Shown: one piece after another, positions 36,393 through 45,726 of the stretch
Layout of the letters: every line of letters starts with the position of its first letter
How positions within the stretch are numbered: the stretch's first letter is position 1
Source: Pseudarcicella hirudinis
GTDB taxonomy: Bacteria > Bacteroidota > Bacteroidia > Cytophagales > Spirosomataceae
Direction of reading: 5' to 3'
DNA: 55,631 bases
NCBI RefSeq assembly: GCF_900115665.1
Contig: NZ_FOXH01000023.1
Location: 26,284 to 81,914 of the forward strand
Position numbers and translations under genes: made by a program
Notes under the pieces: generated by a model
What the model was told of the DNA's origin: nothing
What the model saw: only the letters and a program-made list of their open reading frames with translations
The model's database searches: none

Positions 36393-37038
36393 ATTTGTAT
36401 TCCTTTCGAAGCAGGCTGTCTATTCTGAGATTCAAATGCCCGCTCCAGATTTCATAGGCTTCCGCTTTTAAATGAATACCGTCAGTGGATAGCTTCGGGT
36501 TTAATCTTTGACCATCAGAAAGAAATGAATTAATATCGAGCAGGCAGATATTACGTTGAAGAGAGAGCTTTTTAAGGCAGTTGTTGACCTCAGTAACCTG
36601 CAGATTTACTTCCGGGTCATCGGTGGTATAAATAACCGTCTGTAAAATCGGAATAACTTTGTTTTTTTCCAGAAGACTGATTATCGCCTGAAAATTATTA
36701 CAAATCCTTTCTACTGGAATTCCCATAAGCAGGTCGTTAATTCCGCCTTCCAGAATGCAGATTTCAGGGGAGCAGTTCAGATTACCTCTCTCGATTCCCC
36801 AAAGGATTTGCTGAGTAGTAAGGCCGCCTGCCGCACAATTCCTGATATCAGTTCTTCCCAGCAGATTTTGCCAGTTTTCCTGAGCTATTCTCGAATCTCC
36901 GATTAGTAAAATATCAGCCTGTCTCTGAGGTGAAAGCCTGTCGATAATCTTGTCGTGATACATATATCCTAAACCAAGGAGTAATGTTACCGAAAGAATG
37001 TTTACCGAAACAGAAAGAATAAACAGGTACTTTTTCAT
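36391..37038 (-). CDS. SGNH/GDSL-type hydrolase with N-terminal membrane anchor
   Basis: The protein has 215 residues. An N-terminal hydrophobic helix (about 5-27) is followed by the SGNH blocks: ILLIGDSRI (Ser), NCAAGGLTTQQ (Gly), EGGINDLLMG (Asn) and STDGIHLKAEAY (Asp/His). The enzyme would be an esterase or acyl hydrolase on the periplasmic side. Its substrate is unknown. It is 47 nt downstream of the ICMT-like gene on the same strand. Confidence 0.86.
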   Translation of the reverse strand: MKKYLFILSVSVNILSVTLLLGLGYMYHDKIIDRLSPQRQADILLIGDSRIAQENWQNLLGRTDIRNCAAGGLTTQQILWGIERGNLNCSPEICILEGGINDLLMGIPVERICNNFQAIISLLEKNKVIPILQTVIYTTDDPEVNLQVTEVNNCLKKLSLQRNICLLDINSFLSDGQRLNPKLSTDGIHLKAEAYEIWSGHLNLRIDSLLRKEYK

Positions 37039-37085
37039 ACAGGAAGGTTTTAAAAACGGGTATTCTTTCCTGAAATTGATCTCTG

Positions 37086-37673
37086 CTAAAATATTTTTGG
37101 AATCAGCATCGGAACATCCTGCTGATACTTGAGGTAAGCTTTGCCAAACTGGCTGACAAGCTTTCTTTCTTCAAAATAGATGCCGATTCGGATATAAAGC
37201 GTCAGGACACAGGCAGTTGTTATCCCGGCCATTGTTCCGTCAATACCAAAATAACCCCAGATAATCAGAAGAATGCCTAAATAAAGCGGATGTCTGACTA
37301 CGGCAGAAAGCTCATCCTGTTTCAGTACCTGTGGCGTTGAAGCTGGATCAAAAACGTCTGTTCCTAAAAATTCTGCAAGGTTATAATTTTTGAATGAAGC
37401 GGCGATAAGGGTAATTCCGGACAGTGTCATAAGACCTCCCAGAACATAGTTCATGATTGAGCCGGGAAGAATCACCTCACTTCTAAGAGATAACTGAAAA
37501 AAAAGGATCGGTAAAAGTGTTAAAAATGCAATGACATTATAGATAAGGCGATAAAAACGAAAAAATCCTCCCAAAAGTCTTTTGAGAAGATTTTTTACCA
37601 TATCTGTCGCCAGTAAACTATGAATGAAACCGTATGCCAGCCAGAGCAGGCCCAAAACGATAATATCTTTCAT
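37086..37673 (-). CDS. Isoprenylcysteine methyltransferase/NnrU-like integral membrane protein
   Basis: The protein has 195 residues with about five membrane helices. The C-terminal block SAVVRHPLYLGILLIIWG...YIRIGIYFEERKLVSQFGKAYLKYQQDVPMLIP is the signature of the ICMT/NnrU/PEMT-like family, where it binds S-adenosylmethionine. The substrate is not known in bacteria. It begins 11 nt after lspA and is probably in the same transcript. Confidence 0.82.
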   Translation of the reverse strand: MKDIIVLGLLWLAYGFIHSLLATDMVKNLLKRLLGGFFRFYRLIYNVIAFLTLLPILFFQLSLRSEVILPGSIMNYVLGGLMTLSGITLIAASFKNYNLAEFLGTDVFDPASTPQVLKQDELSAVVRHPLYLGILLIIWGYFGIDGTMAGITTACVLTLYIRIGIYFEERKLVSQFGKAYLKYQQDVPMLIPKIF

Positions 37674-37684
37674 ATTTCCGGAAT

Positions 37685-38386
37685 TTAATCTTCTTTTTCT
37701 TCTTGTTTACCTTCTTCTGAATTTATTCCCGTTTCGGGAGTGTTAACTTCTTCATTAAGCTCATGCTGATCTTCAGAAGTAGTTTTGACAGCCGCTCTGG
37801 ATGCGTCATGTGTATCGAAAAAGCGCTTTTGGAAAATAAGAATAGTAGCTACTCCGCAGAAAATAGTAGCGTCTGCAAAATTGAAAATCGGGGTTGAGTA
37901 ATACGTTCCTCCCCAGATTGGTATCCATTCCGGAATGATTCCTTCCCAGATATCAAAGAAAAACATATCAATTACCTGCCCGTGAAACCAGGGAGTGGGA
38001 GAGTTGTATGGAGCATTATTCAGAAATACACCATAAAAAGTACTGTCTATTACATTTCCGATTGCTCCGGCAAGAATCAGGGCTATGCACCAGAGTAAAC
38101 CTTCATGCGCTCCTTTTTTAGCTAAATGTACCAGGTAAAAACCGATTCCGAACATGGCAAAAAGACGGAAAATACTCAGAATAAGTTTACCGTTCTCAAC
38201 ACCTAACTGCATCCCGAATGCCATTCCGGGATTAAGAGTATAATGCAATTTGAAAAAATCACCAATTATACGGATCTGACCAACGAAACCAGGTTCCATG
38301 GTAAAATGAACCGTCAGTTTGATTGCCTGATCAATGACAATCATCAATAGGGTAAGTAAAAAATATTTGTACGGGGAACGTAACAT
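37685..38386 (-). CDS. lspA: Lipoprotein signal peptidase (signal peptidase II) with acidic tail
   Basis: The protein has 233 residues against about 165 in most species. The catalytic aspartates are in GNVIDS and FNFADATIF, and YTLNPGMAFGM is the conserved N-terminal block. It cleaves prolipoprotein signal peptides in the inner membrane. The extra length is a longer loop (INSTFYG..to..FHGQVIDMFFFDIWEG) and a C-terminal Glu-rich tail of about 45 residues. A -7-like element TATCTTTG (complement of 38467-38474) lies about 80 nt upstream. Confidence 0.93.
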   Translation of the reverse strand: MLRSPYKYFLLTLLMIVIDQAIKLTVHFTMEPGFVGQIRIIGDFFKLHYTLNPGMAFGMQLGVENGKLILSIFRLFAMFGIGFYLVHLAKKGAHEGLLWCIALILAGAIGNVIDSTFYGVFLNNAPYNSPTPWFHGQVIDMFFFDIWEGIIPEWIPIWGGTYYSTPIFNFADATIFCGVATILIFQKRFFDTHDASRAAVKTTSEDQHELNEEVNTPETGINSEEGKQEEKED

Positions 38387-38612
38387 TTCGATTTTTTCAG
38401 GGAATAGTCAGCATTTTTCATTCGAAAGGCCGGACTGTTCAATAATTTTTTAAGATAAAACTTCTGCAAAGATACTGATTCAAAGTGTAAAGAGCAGAAA
38501 GTTTTATGTTTAAAGTTCGTTAATAAACAAAGCTGCGGTAATAATTAAGTTGCAGCATGCAGATGATATAACGAAAAAGCATTTTAGATAATTGATACAA
38601 TTTAATGAAATG

Positions 38613-39341
38613 TTATCGGTTCAATTTTCCTGCAGCTTCTTCATCAATCATTATAAGCGCATTTGTATGGTTTTGCATTATACTTGAAGGTAACTCCGTG
38701 CTTACCTTTCCTTCAACGGTTTTCTGAATGATTTCTGCCTTTTTTGAACCGTTTGCCATTAAAATAGCTTTTTTCGCTTCCAGGAGATTCCTCAGACCCA
38801 TTGTAATACCTTTTTGGAGTAATGTAGGTTTGTCAAAGTATTTCTGTCCGACTGTTCTTGTAATCTCATCCAGATCAATTACATGGGCATAATTATCAGT
38901 CGGGGTGCCGGGTTCATTAAAACCGATATGTCCGTTCATACCTACCCCGACGATCATTAAATCAATGCCTCCTATCTGAGTGATGAACCGGTTAATTTTT
39001 TCGCATTCAGCTTCAGGGTCTGTTGTCAGGCCATCAAATAAATGTACATTCCGGGTAGGGATATTCAGGGGATTTAACAGATTTTCTGACAAAAAGTAAT
39101 GACAGCTCCCTGAGTCTTCCGGCGAAACTCCCAGCCATTCGTCAAGTGCGATAATGGTACACTTGCTGCAATCAAGTTGTTCTTTTTGCACCGCATCTGC
39201 AAAACATTGATAGGCCCTTAATGGCGAACTTCCAGATGCCAGACAAAGAACAGCATAAGGATCAGACCTTATTAAATCCAGCATTTGATTGGCAGCAGCT
39301 GCTGACAATGCTTCATAATCTTTGAAAACTAAAACTTCCAT
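38613..39341 (-). CDS. nagB: Glucosamine-6-phosphate deaminase
   Basis: The protein has 242 residues. LASGSSPLRAY (sugar phosphate loop), IIALDEWLGV (catalytic Asp) and GVGMNGHIGFNEPGTP are the family blocks. It converts glucosamine-6-phosphate to fructose-6-phosphate and ammonia. No nagA or transporter is next to it; the neighbouring MmcQ/YjbR gene is 70 nt upstream on the same strand. Confidence 0.92.
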   Translation of the reverse strand: MEVLVFKDYEALSAAAANQMLDLIRSDPYAVLCLASGSSPLRAYQCFADAVQKEQLDCSKCTIIALDEWLGVSPEDSGSCHYFLSENLLNPLNIPTRNVHLFDGLTTDPEAECEKINRFITQIGGIDLMIVGVGMNGHIGFNEPGTPTDNYAHVIDLDEITRTVGQKYFDKPTLLQKGITMGLRNLLEAKKAILMANGSKKAEIIQKTVEGKVSTELPSSIMQNHTNALIMIDEEAAGKLNR

Positions 39342-39411
39342 ATGTTTGATTTGACCCTAAAGGTTAATAAAGGTTGACTGAAAATTATCCGGTCAGAATA
39401 TACTGTAATAT

Positions 39412-39756
39412 TTAAACTATTTCTTTCTTCAATTTTGACGGTAACTTATCGTACACAAGTTCATAGGAAATTCTGATATATTTCTCCCACTCAATCCTGC
39501 TTAAGCGATTAATATCATCAAGATGAACCCATTGATGTCTGGCCAGATAGGGTGCCGGAATAATTCCTTCTCTGTTACACAGTTCTTCGAAGTATTCGTT
39601 TGTGGTTTTAAAAGAAGCAGTATGGGGAAAGCCGTCCGGAAGAGTTACTAAAAACATTTTTTGTCCTACATTAAAACATAAATGACTTTCCCACTTAATA
39701 TCCTGTGTAACACCCTTGAACTGTTCACAGATGTGTTGCAATTCTTCTATGCTCAT
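39412..39756 (-). CDS. MmcQ/YjbR family protein
   Basis: The protein has 114 residues. The pattern IEELQHICEQFKGVTQDIKWESHLCFNVGQKMFLV ... PAPYLARHQWVHLDD ... ISYELVYDKLPSKLKKEI is characteristic of the small YjbR-like (CyaY-fold) family. The function is not established. It may be co-transcribed with nagB. Confidence 0.85.
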   Translation of the reverse strand: MSIEELQHICEQFKGVTQDIKWESHLCFNVGQKMFLVTLPDGFPHTASFKTTNEYFEELCNREGIIPAPYLARHQWVHLDDINRLSRIEWEKYIRISYELVYDKLPSKLKKEIV

Positions 39757-39884
39757 TTTGTATCCTGAAGATTATGATGTTGGCTGGTAATTTACCTAAT
39801 GACGGTATAATTTGCAATTTTGTCAGATTTACCCGGAATTTACATCATTTACTACAAGCCAGGAAAACGGACTGTTCTGTAAAA

Positions 39885-39918
39885 CAAAAAAGCCATTGAA
39901 GCTTGCTTCAATGGCTTA
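39885..39918 (-). terminator. Intrinsic terminator of the proline dehydrogenase gene
   Basis: On the minus strand AAGCCATTGAAGC pairs with GCTTCAATGGCTT, followed by TTTTGTTTT. Confidence 0.86.
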
Positions 39919-39941
39919 GGTCAAAATTACATTTCCTGAAA

Positions 39942-41147
39942 TCAGGCGCTTTTCTTTTTACGACGAATCATTTCCTTACGGATTAAAGAAAACTCGCGGC
40001 TGGTTTGTCCGGCAATTGAAGTATTTTCTTCAGCTCTTCTGAAAAGATAAGGCATTACCGCTTCAACGGGTCCATAAGGAACATATTTTGCTACATTGTA
40101 ATTTGCTTTGGCCAGATTGAATGAAATATTATCAGACATACCTAAAAGCTGAGCGAAATAGAAATGCTTGTCGTCATGAGAAATATTGTTTTTCTTCATC
40201 AGATCAACCAGGTATTTACAGCTGTATTCATTGTGAGTACCTACACAAATTGAAATAGTTTCACGATTTTCAACACAGAAATCAATCCCTGAATTATAAT
40301 CTTTATCAGTAGCCTCTTTTGTTGTATGAACAGGCTCGCAATATTCGTTTTCATGAGCTCTCTGACGTTCTTTTTCCATGTAAGCTCCTCTGACCAGTTT
40401 TACACCCAGGAAATAACCTTTTTCACGAGCATCTTTGGCAGCAAGCTTCAGATTGTCCAGCATATCTCTGCGATACATCTGGTAAGTATTGAAAACGATA
40501 CACTTGTCATGATTATATTTTTCCATCATGCCATAAGTCAATGTATCAATTGTATCCTGAATCCAGCTTTCTTCTCCATCTACAAATATCTTCACATCCA
40601 GCTCTGCTGCTCTTTTACAAAGCATATTCATTCTTTCACGAACTCTTTCATAAGCAGCCTTATCGTCATTTGTCAAATCATGTTCATCCTGGATTTTATT
40701 CAATAATTCTGTATTGGCGATACCGGTTACTTTGAATACGGCGAATGGAATGGCAGAATTATTATGTGCTTTTTCAATGGTTTCCAGAATTTCTTTTAAT
40801 GTACGGTCGAAACTTGCTTCCGATTCTTCCCCCTCAACGGAATAGTCCAAAATTGTACCAATATGAACTTTGTCCAAATTTTCTATGGTTCTATTACATT
40901 CCTGTAGTGTTTCTCCACCACAAAACTGCTCAAACACAGTATATTTAATTAACTTTTTTACAGGAAAATGAAGAAAAAGCAAGAGTTTGATAAAAAAAGT
41001 GCCTAACTTTACAAGCCAATTCTGATTCATACATGCAAATATGAAATAAGTCTTGCGTAATTGAGCATTAGATTTATAAGAGAATGCTACTGAGGTATCC
41101 TCAAATGAAACCCTGGATTTGGTCGCTGTTGCGTGTGTGCTTGACAT
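39942..41147 (-). CDS. Proline dehydrogenase
   Basis: The protein has 401 residues. The PRODH (β/α)8 barrel is recognised by VFKVTGIAN, IFVDGEESWIQ, YQMYRRDML, LGVKLVRGAYMEKERQRA, GTHNEYS and AQLLGMSDNISFNLA, and the C-terminal RRAEENTS with the proline-binding arginines. FAD-dependent oxidation of proline to pyrroline-5-carboxylate is the likely reaction. The aldehyde dehydrogenase half of PutA is absent, so this is the single-domain form. A -7-like TATATTTG (complement of 41265-41272) lies about 115 nt upstream with a 16-nt-spaced TTTG. Confidence 0.92.
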   Translation of the reverse strand: MSSTHATATKSRVSFEDTSVAFSYKSNAQLRKTYFIFACMNQNWLVKLGTFFIKLLLFLHFPVKKLIKYTVFEQFCGGETLQECNRTIENLDKVHIGTILDYSVEGEESEASFDRTLKEILETIEKAHNNSAIPFAVFKVTGIANTELLNKIQDEHDLTNDDKAAYERVRERMNMLCKRAAELDVKIFVDGEESWIQDTIDTLTYGMMEKYNHDKCIVFNTYQMYRRDMLDNLKLAAKDAREKGYFLGVKLVRGAYMEKERQRAHENEYCEPVHTTKEATDKDYNSGIDFCVENRETISICVGTHNEYSCKYLVDLMKKNNISHDDKHFYFAQLLGMSDNISFNLAKANYNVAKYVPYGPVEAVMPYLFRRAEENTSIAGQTSREFSLIRKEMIRRKKKSA

Positions 41148-41524
41148 TTTGGTTATTATCTGTGAAAAGTATCCAACAAAGGACTAAATTGTTTTGATTA
41201 CTTTTGGATATACAAAAAATATTGGAGGTTTCGAGTGATGCCTTTTGAATTACAGAAAAACGTGCAAATATAACATATTAGAATAATACAAAAACAATTT
41301 TTATTTTTTTTTCAAATAGTAAGTTCGTTATGGAGTCGCAGGCTCTGATATCTTAAAGAAATCTGATTAACAATTTAATTGAATTTTATTCTGTTATTCA
41401 GGAAATTATCAAAAATTTCTTTGCTTTTTAAGATTATGATTAAAATTAAGGTTGTCGTTGAAAATTACTAAAATTTCTTTCGAATTGCCATAATTGACCT
41501 ACTAATTAAAATCAACCGGTTGCC
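41148..41524. other. Divergent intergenic region
   Basis: 377 nt between the divergent proline dehydrogenase and DAHP synthase genes. It holds the candidate -7 element for the former and, at 41482-41501, a 20-nt motif repeated upstream of the AraC-type gene. No gene is seen. Confidence 0.45.
41482..41501 (+). promoter_or_regulatory. 20-nt leader motif, copy 1
   Basis: GAATTGCCATAATTGACCTA, ending 23 nt before the DAHP synthase ATG. It matches 19 of 20 positions with 43828-43847. Confidence 0.55.
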
Positions 41525-42619
41525 ATGAACGCTAATTTAGACGTAGTGCCGATGCAGGAATGGATTAATACTGACGGCAAACCACTCATTATTGCAGGCC
41601 CTTGTTCAGCTGAGACAGAAGAACAAGTCCTAGAAACTGCTAACCGAATCAAAGCAGAAGGTTACGCACACATCATGCGTGCTGGCGTATGGAAACCTCG
41701 TACTCGTCCAGGCAGTTTTGAAGGTATGGGTGAAGCGGCTTTGCCGTGGCTCGTTGAAGCGAAAAAGCAGACAGGTCTGCCAATTGCAGTTGAAGTAGCC
41801 ACTCCTGAACACATCGAATTGTCCTTGAAGTATGGTGTTGACGTATTGTGGATTGGGGCAAGAACTACTGTGAACCCTTTCAACGTACAGGAAATAGCTG
41901 ACGCCCTTAAAGGTGTTGACGTACCAGTACTTGTTAAAAACCCTGTAAACCCGGACTTAGCTCTTTGGGTTGGGGCTTTTGAACGTTTGCAAGGTGCGGG
42001 TATTAAGAAATTAGGTGCTATCCACCGTGGTTTCTCTAATGCTCAGGAAACAAAATATCGTAACTCTCCAATGTGGCAGATTGCGGTTGAAATGAAACGT
42101 TTGTTTCCGCAGTTACCTATCATCGGTGATCCATCTCACATGGCAGGAAAACGTGCTTTGCTGATGGAACTTTCTCAAAGAATCCTTGATCTGAATTATG
42201 ACGGGATGATTATTGAGACCCACCGTGATCCGGATCAGGCATGGTCTGATGCTTCACAGCAGCTTACTCCTGAAGCTTTGGGAGAAATGCTTCGTGAATT
42301 AGATGTTCGTAAGGCTTCTTATGGCGCAGATTTTACTGATGAATTAACAGCCCTTCGTGCTAAAATTGACAATATCGACCGTGAATTACTGGAAGTATTG
42401 GCAGCTCGTATGTCGGTTGTTGAAAAATTAGGTGAATATAAGCGTGATAATAATGTAGCTGTTTTACAACTTGATCGTTGGAAGCAGGTTCATGCTGACC
42501 GTGCAGGACAAGCTAAAGGTTTAGGCTTATATCCTGAATTTGTAGAAGAATTATTCAAGCTGGTTCACCTGGAATCTATTCGTAAGCAAACTGAAGTAAT
42601 GAATACTTCTCTGGCTTAG
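41525..42619 (+). CDS. Bifunctional DAHP synthase/chorismate mutase
   Basis: The protein has 364 residues. The DAHP synthase domain covers about 1-265 (PLIIAGPCSAE, MRAGVWKPRTRPGSFEGMG, GDPSHMAGKR, DGMIIETHRDPDQAWSDA) and a chorismate mutase domain of the AroQ type about 275-355 (ELTALRAKIDNIDRELLEVLAARMSVVEKLGEYKRDNN). It makes the first shikimate-pathway intermediate and converts chorismate to prephenate. The fusion is normal in Bacteroidota, and the mutase domain usually gives feedback control of the synthase. No other aro gene is adjacent. Confidence 0.93.
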   Translation: MNANLDVVPMQEWINTDGKPLIIAGPCSAETEEQVLETANRIKAEGYAHIMRAGVWKPRTRPGSFEGMGEAALPWLVEAKKQTGLPIAVEVATPEHIELSLKYGVDVLWIGARTTVNPFNVQEIADALKGVDVPVLVKNPVNPDLALWVGAFERLQGAGIKKLGAIHRGFSNAQETKYRNSPMWQIAVEMKRLFPQLPIIGDPSHMAGKRALLMELSQRILDLNYDGMIIETHRDPDQAWSDASQQLTPEALGEMLRELDVRKASYGADFTDELTALRAKIDNIDRELLEVLAARMSVVEKLGEYKRDNNVAVLQLDRWKQVHADRAGQAKGLGLYPEFVEELFKLVHLESIRKQTEVMNTSLA

Positions 42620-42639
42620 GTTTCAGAAACTTTCTGATA

Positions 42640-42672
42640 TTAAAAGGTTGCCTCTTTACCGGGGCAGCCTTT
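42640..42672 (+). terminator. Intrinsic terminator of the DAHP synthase gene
   Basis: AAAAGGTTGCC pairs with GGCAGCCTTTT (one wobble), followed by ATATTTTT. Confidence 0.8.
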
Positions 42673-42829
42673 TATATTTTTATACCCGGGTAATTTTCGA
42701 AGTTAAATCTTTGATTTTAATAGTACCTTTGCAGGTAATAAGCATGATATGATGATACATGCTGCCAGATGATTCAGTAATTTTTATATCAAAGATTTCC
42801 GCGGAGTTTTTCCGTTTTCCTAAAATAAA

Positions 42830-43753
42830 ATGAGAGAAAGAACTAGTAATAAAGAACATAAAGGCAACTTTAAGGAAAATAAAACTGCAAATACTACAGG
42901 TTTTGTGGTGACTCAGGAAGCGGAATTGATGAAATTTCTGATTGAACAAATGCCCAATAAAAGCCGTAATAATATAAAAAGCTTTTTGAGGGATAAGCAG
43001 ATTCTGGTAGAAGGCCAGGTGGTAACACAATTTAATCATATCCTGAAAACAGGAGAAAAAGTTGAAGTAAGAAAAACCAAGGCGGCACCGGAACAGAAAT
43101 ACAGAGGATTGACAATTATTTTTGAAGATAAAGATCTGATTATCATAGAAAAGCAGGAGGGAATGCTGTCGATTGCTACGCTGCATGAAAAAAATCAGAC
43201 TGCCTACAGTATTTTAAGTGCTCATGTAAAAAAACAGGATCCCGGAAACAGAATATTTGTTGTACATCGCCTTGACAGAGAGACTTCAGGTTTAATGATG
43301 TTTGCAAAAAGTGAAAAAATCCAGAAACTTTTGCAGGAATCATGGACTGCAACTATCATGGAAAGAACCTACCTGGCTGTGATTGAAGGAACTCCTGAAG
43401 AAAAAGAGGGAACAATTACCTCTTATTTACAGGAAAGTAAGGCCCTTGTTGTGTATTCAAGTCCGAATCCGAATCACGGACAATATGCCGTGACACATTA
43501 TGATACCTTAAAACAGAATCAGAATTTCACTTTACTGAAAGTAAATCTGGAAACCGGAAGAAAGAACCAGATTCGTGTTCATATGAAAGACCTTGGCCAT
43601 AGTATTGTCGGTGACAGTAAATATGGTGCAACTGTTGATCCGATTGGCCGCCTTGGGCTTCATGCCTGGGTATTGTCTTTCACACATCCTGTTTCCAGGG
43701 AAAAACTGCATTTTGAAACAGCAATCCCTAAGAAATTCCTTTCACTTTTTTAG
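42830..43753 (+). CDS. RluA-family RNA pseudouridine synthase
   Basis: The protein has 307 residues. After a low-complexity charged start (about 1-25) comes an S4-like RNA-binding region (LMKFLIEQMPNKSRNNIKSFLRDKQILVEGQVV) and the catalytic domain with the signature VVHRLDRETSGLMMFAKS, in which the Asp is catalytic, and GRKNQIRVHM. It isomerises uridine in rRNA or tRNA. The target position cannot be told. A 168-residue frame on the opposite strand is a shadow. Confidence 0.92.
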   Translation: MRERTSNKEHKGNFKENKTANTTGFVVTQEAELMKFLIEQMPNKSRNNIKSFLRDKQILVEGQVVTQFNHILKTGEKVEVRKTKAAPEQKYRGLTIIFEDKDLIIIEKQEGMLSIATLHEKNQTAYSILSAHVKKQDPGNRIFVVHRLDRETSGLMMFAKSEKIQKLLQESWTATIMERTYLAVIEGTPEEKEGTITSYLQESKALVVYSSPNPNHGQYAVTHYDTLKQNQNFTLLKVNLETGRKNQIRVHMKDLGHSIVGDSKYGATVDPIGRLGLHAWVLSFTHPVSREKLHFETAIPKKFLSLF

Positions 43754-43827
43754 AAGGAGAGGCCAGTATTTTTATTGAACTTTCCGGAGAATTGCCTGAT
43801 ATTAACCGGCTCATTTCTGATTATTTT

Positions 43828-43847
43828 GAATTGCGATAATTGACCTA
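43828..43847 (+). promoter_or_regulatory. 20-nt leader motif, copy 2
   Basis: GAATTGCGATAATTGACCTA, ending 26 nt before the ATG of the AraC-type gene. It differs from 41482-41501 at a single position. Confidence 0.55.
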
Positions 43848-43873
43848 TAATTTAGGATCTGAGTCGGAAATCT

Positions 43874-45022
43874 ATGGAGATACTATCAATTATTAATTTT
43901 ACTGCTGCAATTCAGGGAATATTTCTGGCTTTTTTATTATTCAGCCATCAAACCGATGCAAAGGAAAACAGGATTCTTTCTCTGCTTGTTCTGGTAATGT
44001 CTTTTGCTTTGCTGGGGGCCGTTTTAGGACTTTCAGGATATTATAAAGTTTTTCCACATCTTATCCGGGTAGCAGATCCGATGGTTCTGTTGTTCGGACC
44101 ACTTCTCTACTTTTACGTTCATTTTATCACTAAAGGCTCTCTTCCTGAAAAAAGTATTTTTCACTTCATTCCATTCTTCCTCTACACAATTTGTCTTATT
44201 CCCTTTTATACTTTAGGAGGGCAGGAAAAAATTGCTTTCGGAGAACAAATTCTGCTTAATAAAAAACAAAACCAATTTGTGCTGACGGTTCAAACCATTA
44301 GAATCGTTCATATAAGCATTTATGTTTTCTTAAGTCTGAAACTCGTCAGACGTTTTCAGAACTGGTTAAAGAATAATTTCTCGGATATTGACAAAATCAG
44401 TCTTGACAAAGCAGCGTTTCTCCTGAATCTTTATCTCACACTTATGATTTTCATTTTTATCATTTATGGACTGTCTTTTTTCATACCGCTTGATTTTGTG
44501 CTGACAAATAATGTAATGGGTTTGTCTTTGAGCGCGGTGATTTACGCTTTGGCCTATACTTCCTGGGGAAAGCGTGTTGTTGTGAATATGCCTGAACAGA
44601 TTGCAGAAAATCCGGTAATAACTGATCCGGAGCCTCTTCTCTCAAACGAAAAGGGTAGGCGAAACACCTACCATGTTTCTGAAGAACAAGCTGCAATTCT
44701 GGTTGAAAAACTGGAAAAATTACTGTTTTCTGATAAAATCTTCATTCAAAGCGACTTATCTCTTAGCCAGTTAAGTGAACAACTGAATACTCCGGCTTAC
44801 CAGGTTTCTGAAATAATAAACCGCCATTATCAGGAATCTTTCTTTGATCTTATTAATCGTTGCAGAATTGAAGAAATAAAACTCCGGCTCAATGATGAGC
44901 GATTTAATCGTTTTTCCATTCTTGGTATTGCCATGGATTGCGGATTTAATTCCAAATCGTCTTTTAATACGGCTTTCCGAAAATTCACAGGTACAACTCC
45001 TTCTGATTTTAGAAATAAATAA
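43874..45022 (+). CDS. Membrane-bound AraC-family transcriptional regulator
   Basis: The protein has 382 residues. The N-terminal ~230 residues hold about seven hydrophobic segments (a 7TM-type sensor), and the C-terminal ~100 residues (about 275-380) form two helix-turn-helix motifs of AraC type: LSQLSEQLNTPAYQVSEIIN and GIAMDCGFNSKSSFNTAFRKFTGTTPSDFR. Such proteins are common in Bacteroidota and link an unknown membrane signal to transcription. A likely target is the barrel protein gene 104 nt downstream. Confidence 0.88.
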   Translation: MEILSIINFTAAIQGIFLAFLLFSHQTDAKENRILSLLVLVMSFALLGAVLGLSGYYKVFPHLIRVADPMVLLFGPLLYFYVHFITKGSLPEKSIFHFIPFFLYTICLIPFYTLGGQEKIAFGEQILLNKKQNQFVLTVQTIRIVHISIYVFLSLKLVRRFQNWLKNNFSDIDKISLDKAAFLLNLYLTLMIFIFIIYGLSFFIPLDFVLTNNVMGLSLSAVIYALAYTSWGKRVVVNMPEQIAENPVITDPEPLLSNEKGRRNTYHVSEEQAAILVEKLEKLLFSDKIFIQSDLSLSQLSEQLNTPAYQVSEIINRHYQESFFDLINRCRIEEIKLRLNDERFNRFSILGIAMDCGFNSKSSFNTAFRKFTGTTPSDFRNK

Positions 45023-45126
45023 GCGTCCGACTTTCTGAAAACGGACGTACAACTTAAGAAAATCGGTCGATGCTGATTTAATAACCGAATAATTTTGAAT
45101 CGGTTAAACTAAAAAAAGCATTTTCA

Positions 45127-45693
45127 ATGAAAAAGATTTTCACTTTGTTTTTATGTTTCCAGGGGTATCAATCTCTTTCCCAGATTCCCGATAATTTTCC
45201 ATCTTTTGGTGTAGAAGTTGATCCTGTTGCCTATATACTGAAAGGTTATTCTCTTCACGGAATATATCAGCCATTTTCCAACTGGAGTTTCGATTTAGGT
45301 GTTTTTGGTATTGAGGAGCCGGAAGGTTATTCAGGTAATAGTGGTTTCAGGGTCACACACAAGGGATTCGGCGTAAAAGCACATTATCACTTTAACGGAA
45401 AAACGACACGTGGTTTATACACAGGTTTTAGTTTTGGATACTCCCGGACAGAAGCTGTCTATAAGCAATCCGGAGAAAGTGCCGGAGGTCATGGATTGGG
45501 TTTTGGCCCTCATATTGGTTACCGGTTCTTTTTGAACAAACCCAAAGAAGGTATTCAGAGAGGTTTGTACATCACTCCCTGGGTTGGAGTCGATTATTCA
45601 TTGCCAGCGGAAAAGATTGATTTTGAAAAACAAAAATATCAGGAAAGCCGCTGGACATTTTTTCCGACAGTTCATTTTGGATATCGTTTTTAA
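45127..45693 (+). CDS. Predicted outer membrane β-barrel protein
   Basis: The protein has 188 residues. The start MKKIFTLFLCFQGYQSLSQ is a plausible signal peptide, and the mature part is made of alternating strands with many aromatic residues (WSFDLGVFGIEEPEGY, GFGVKAHYHF, TGFSFGYSR, GLGFGPHIGYRFFL), ending in HFGYRF, an aromatic C-terminus typical of barrels. I do not recognise the family. It lies 33 nt upstream of the DUF457-like gene. Confidence 0.72.
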   Translation: MKKIFTLFLCFQGYQSLSQIPDNFPSFGVEVDPVAYILKGYSLHGIYQPFSNWSFDLGVFGIEEPEGYSGNSGFRVTHKGFGVKAHYHFNGKTTRGLYTGFSFGYSRTEAVYKQSGESAGGHGLGFGPHIGYRFFLNKPKEGIQRGLYITPWVGVDYSLPAEKIDFEKQKYQESRWTFFPTVHFGYRF

Positions 45694-45726
45694 CTGATTT
45701 TATCAAAACCTTTAATTTTTAATACT

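Noticed and set aside
36391-37038. SGNH hydrolase as a classical lysophospholipase (TesA)
   Set aside because: It has a membrane anchor and spacing unlike TesA, so I kept the general family name.
42680-43186. A 168-residue open frame on the minus strand upstream of and inside the RluA-type gene
   Set aside because: It overlaps a well-recognised gene, has low-complexity Phe/Ser/His-rich composition typical of antisense translation, and no family features.
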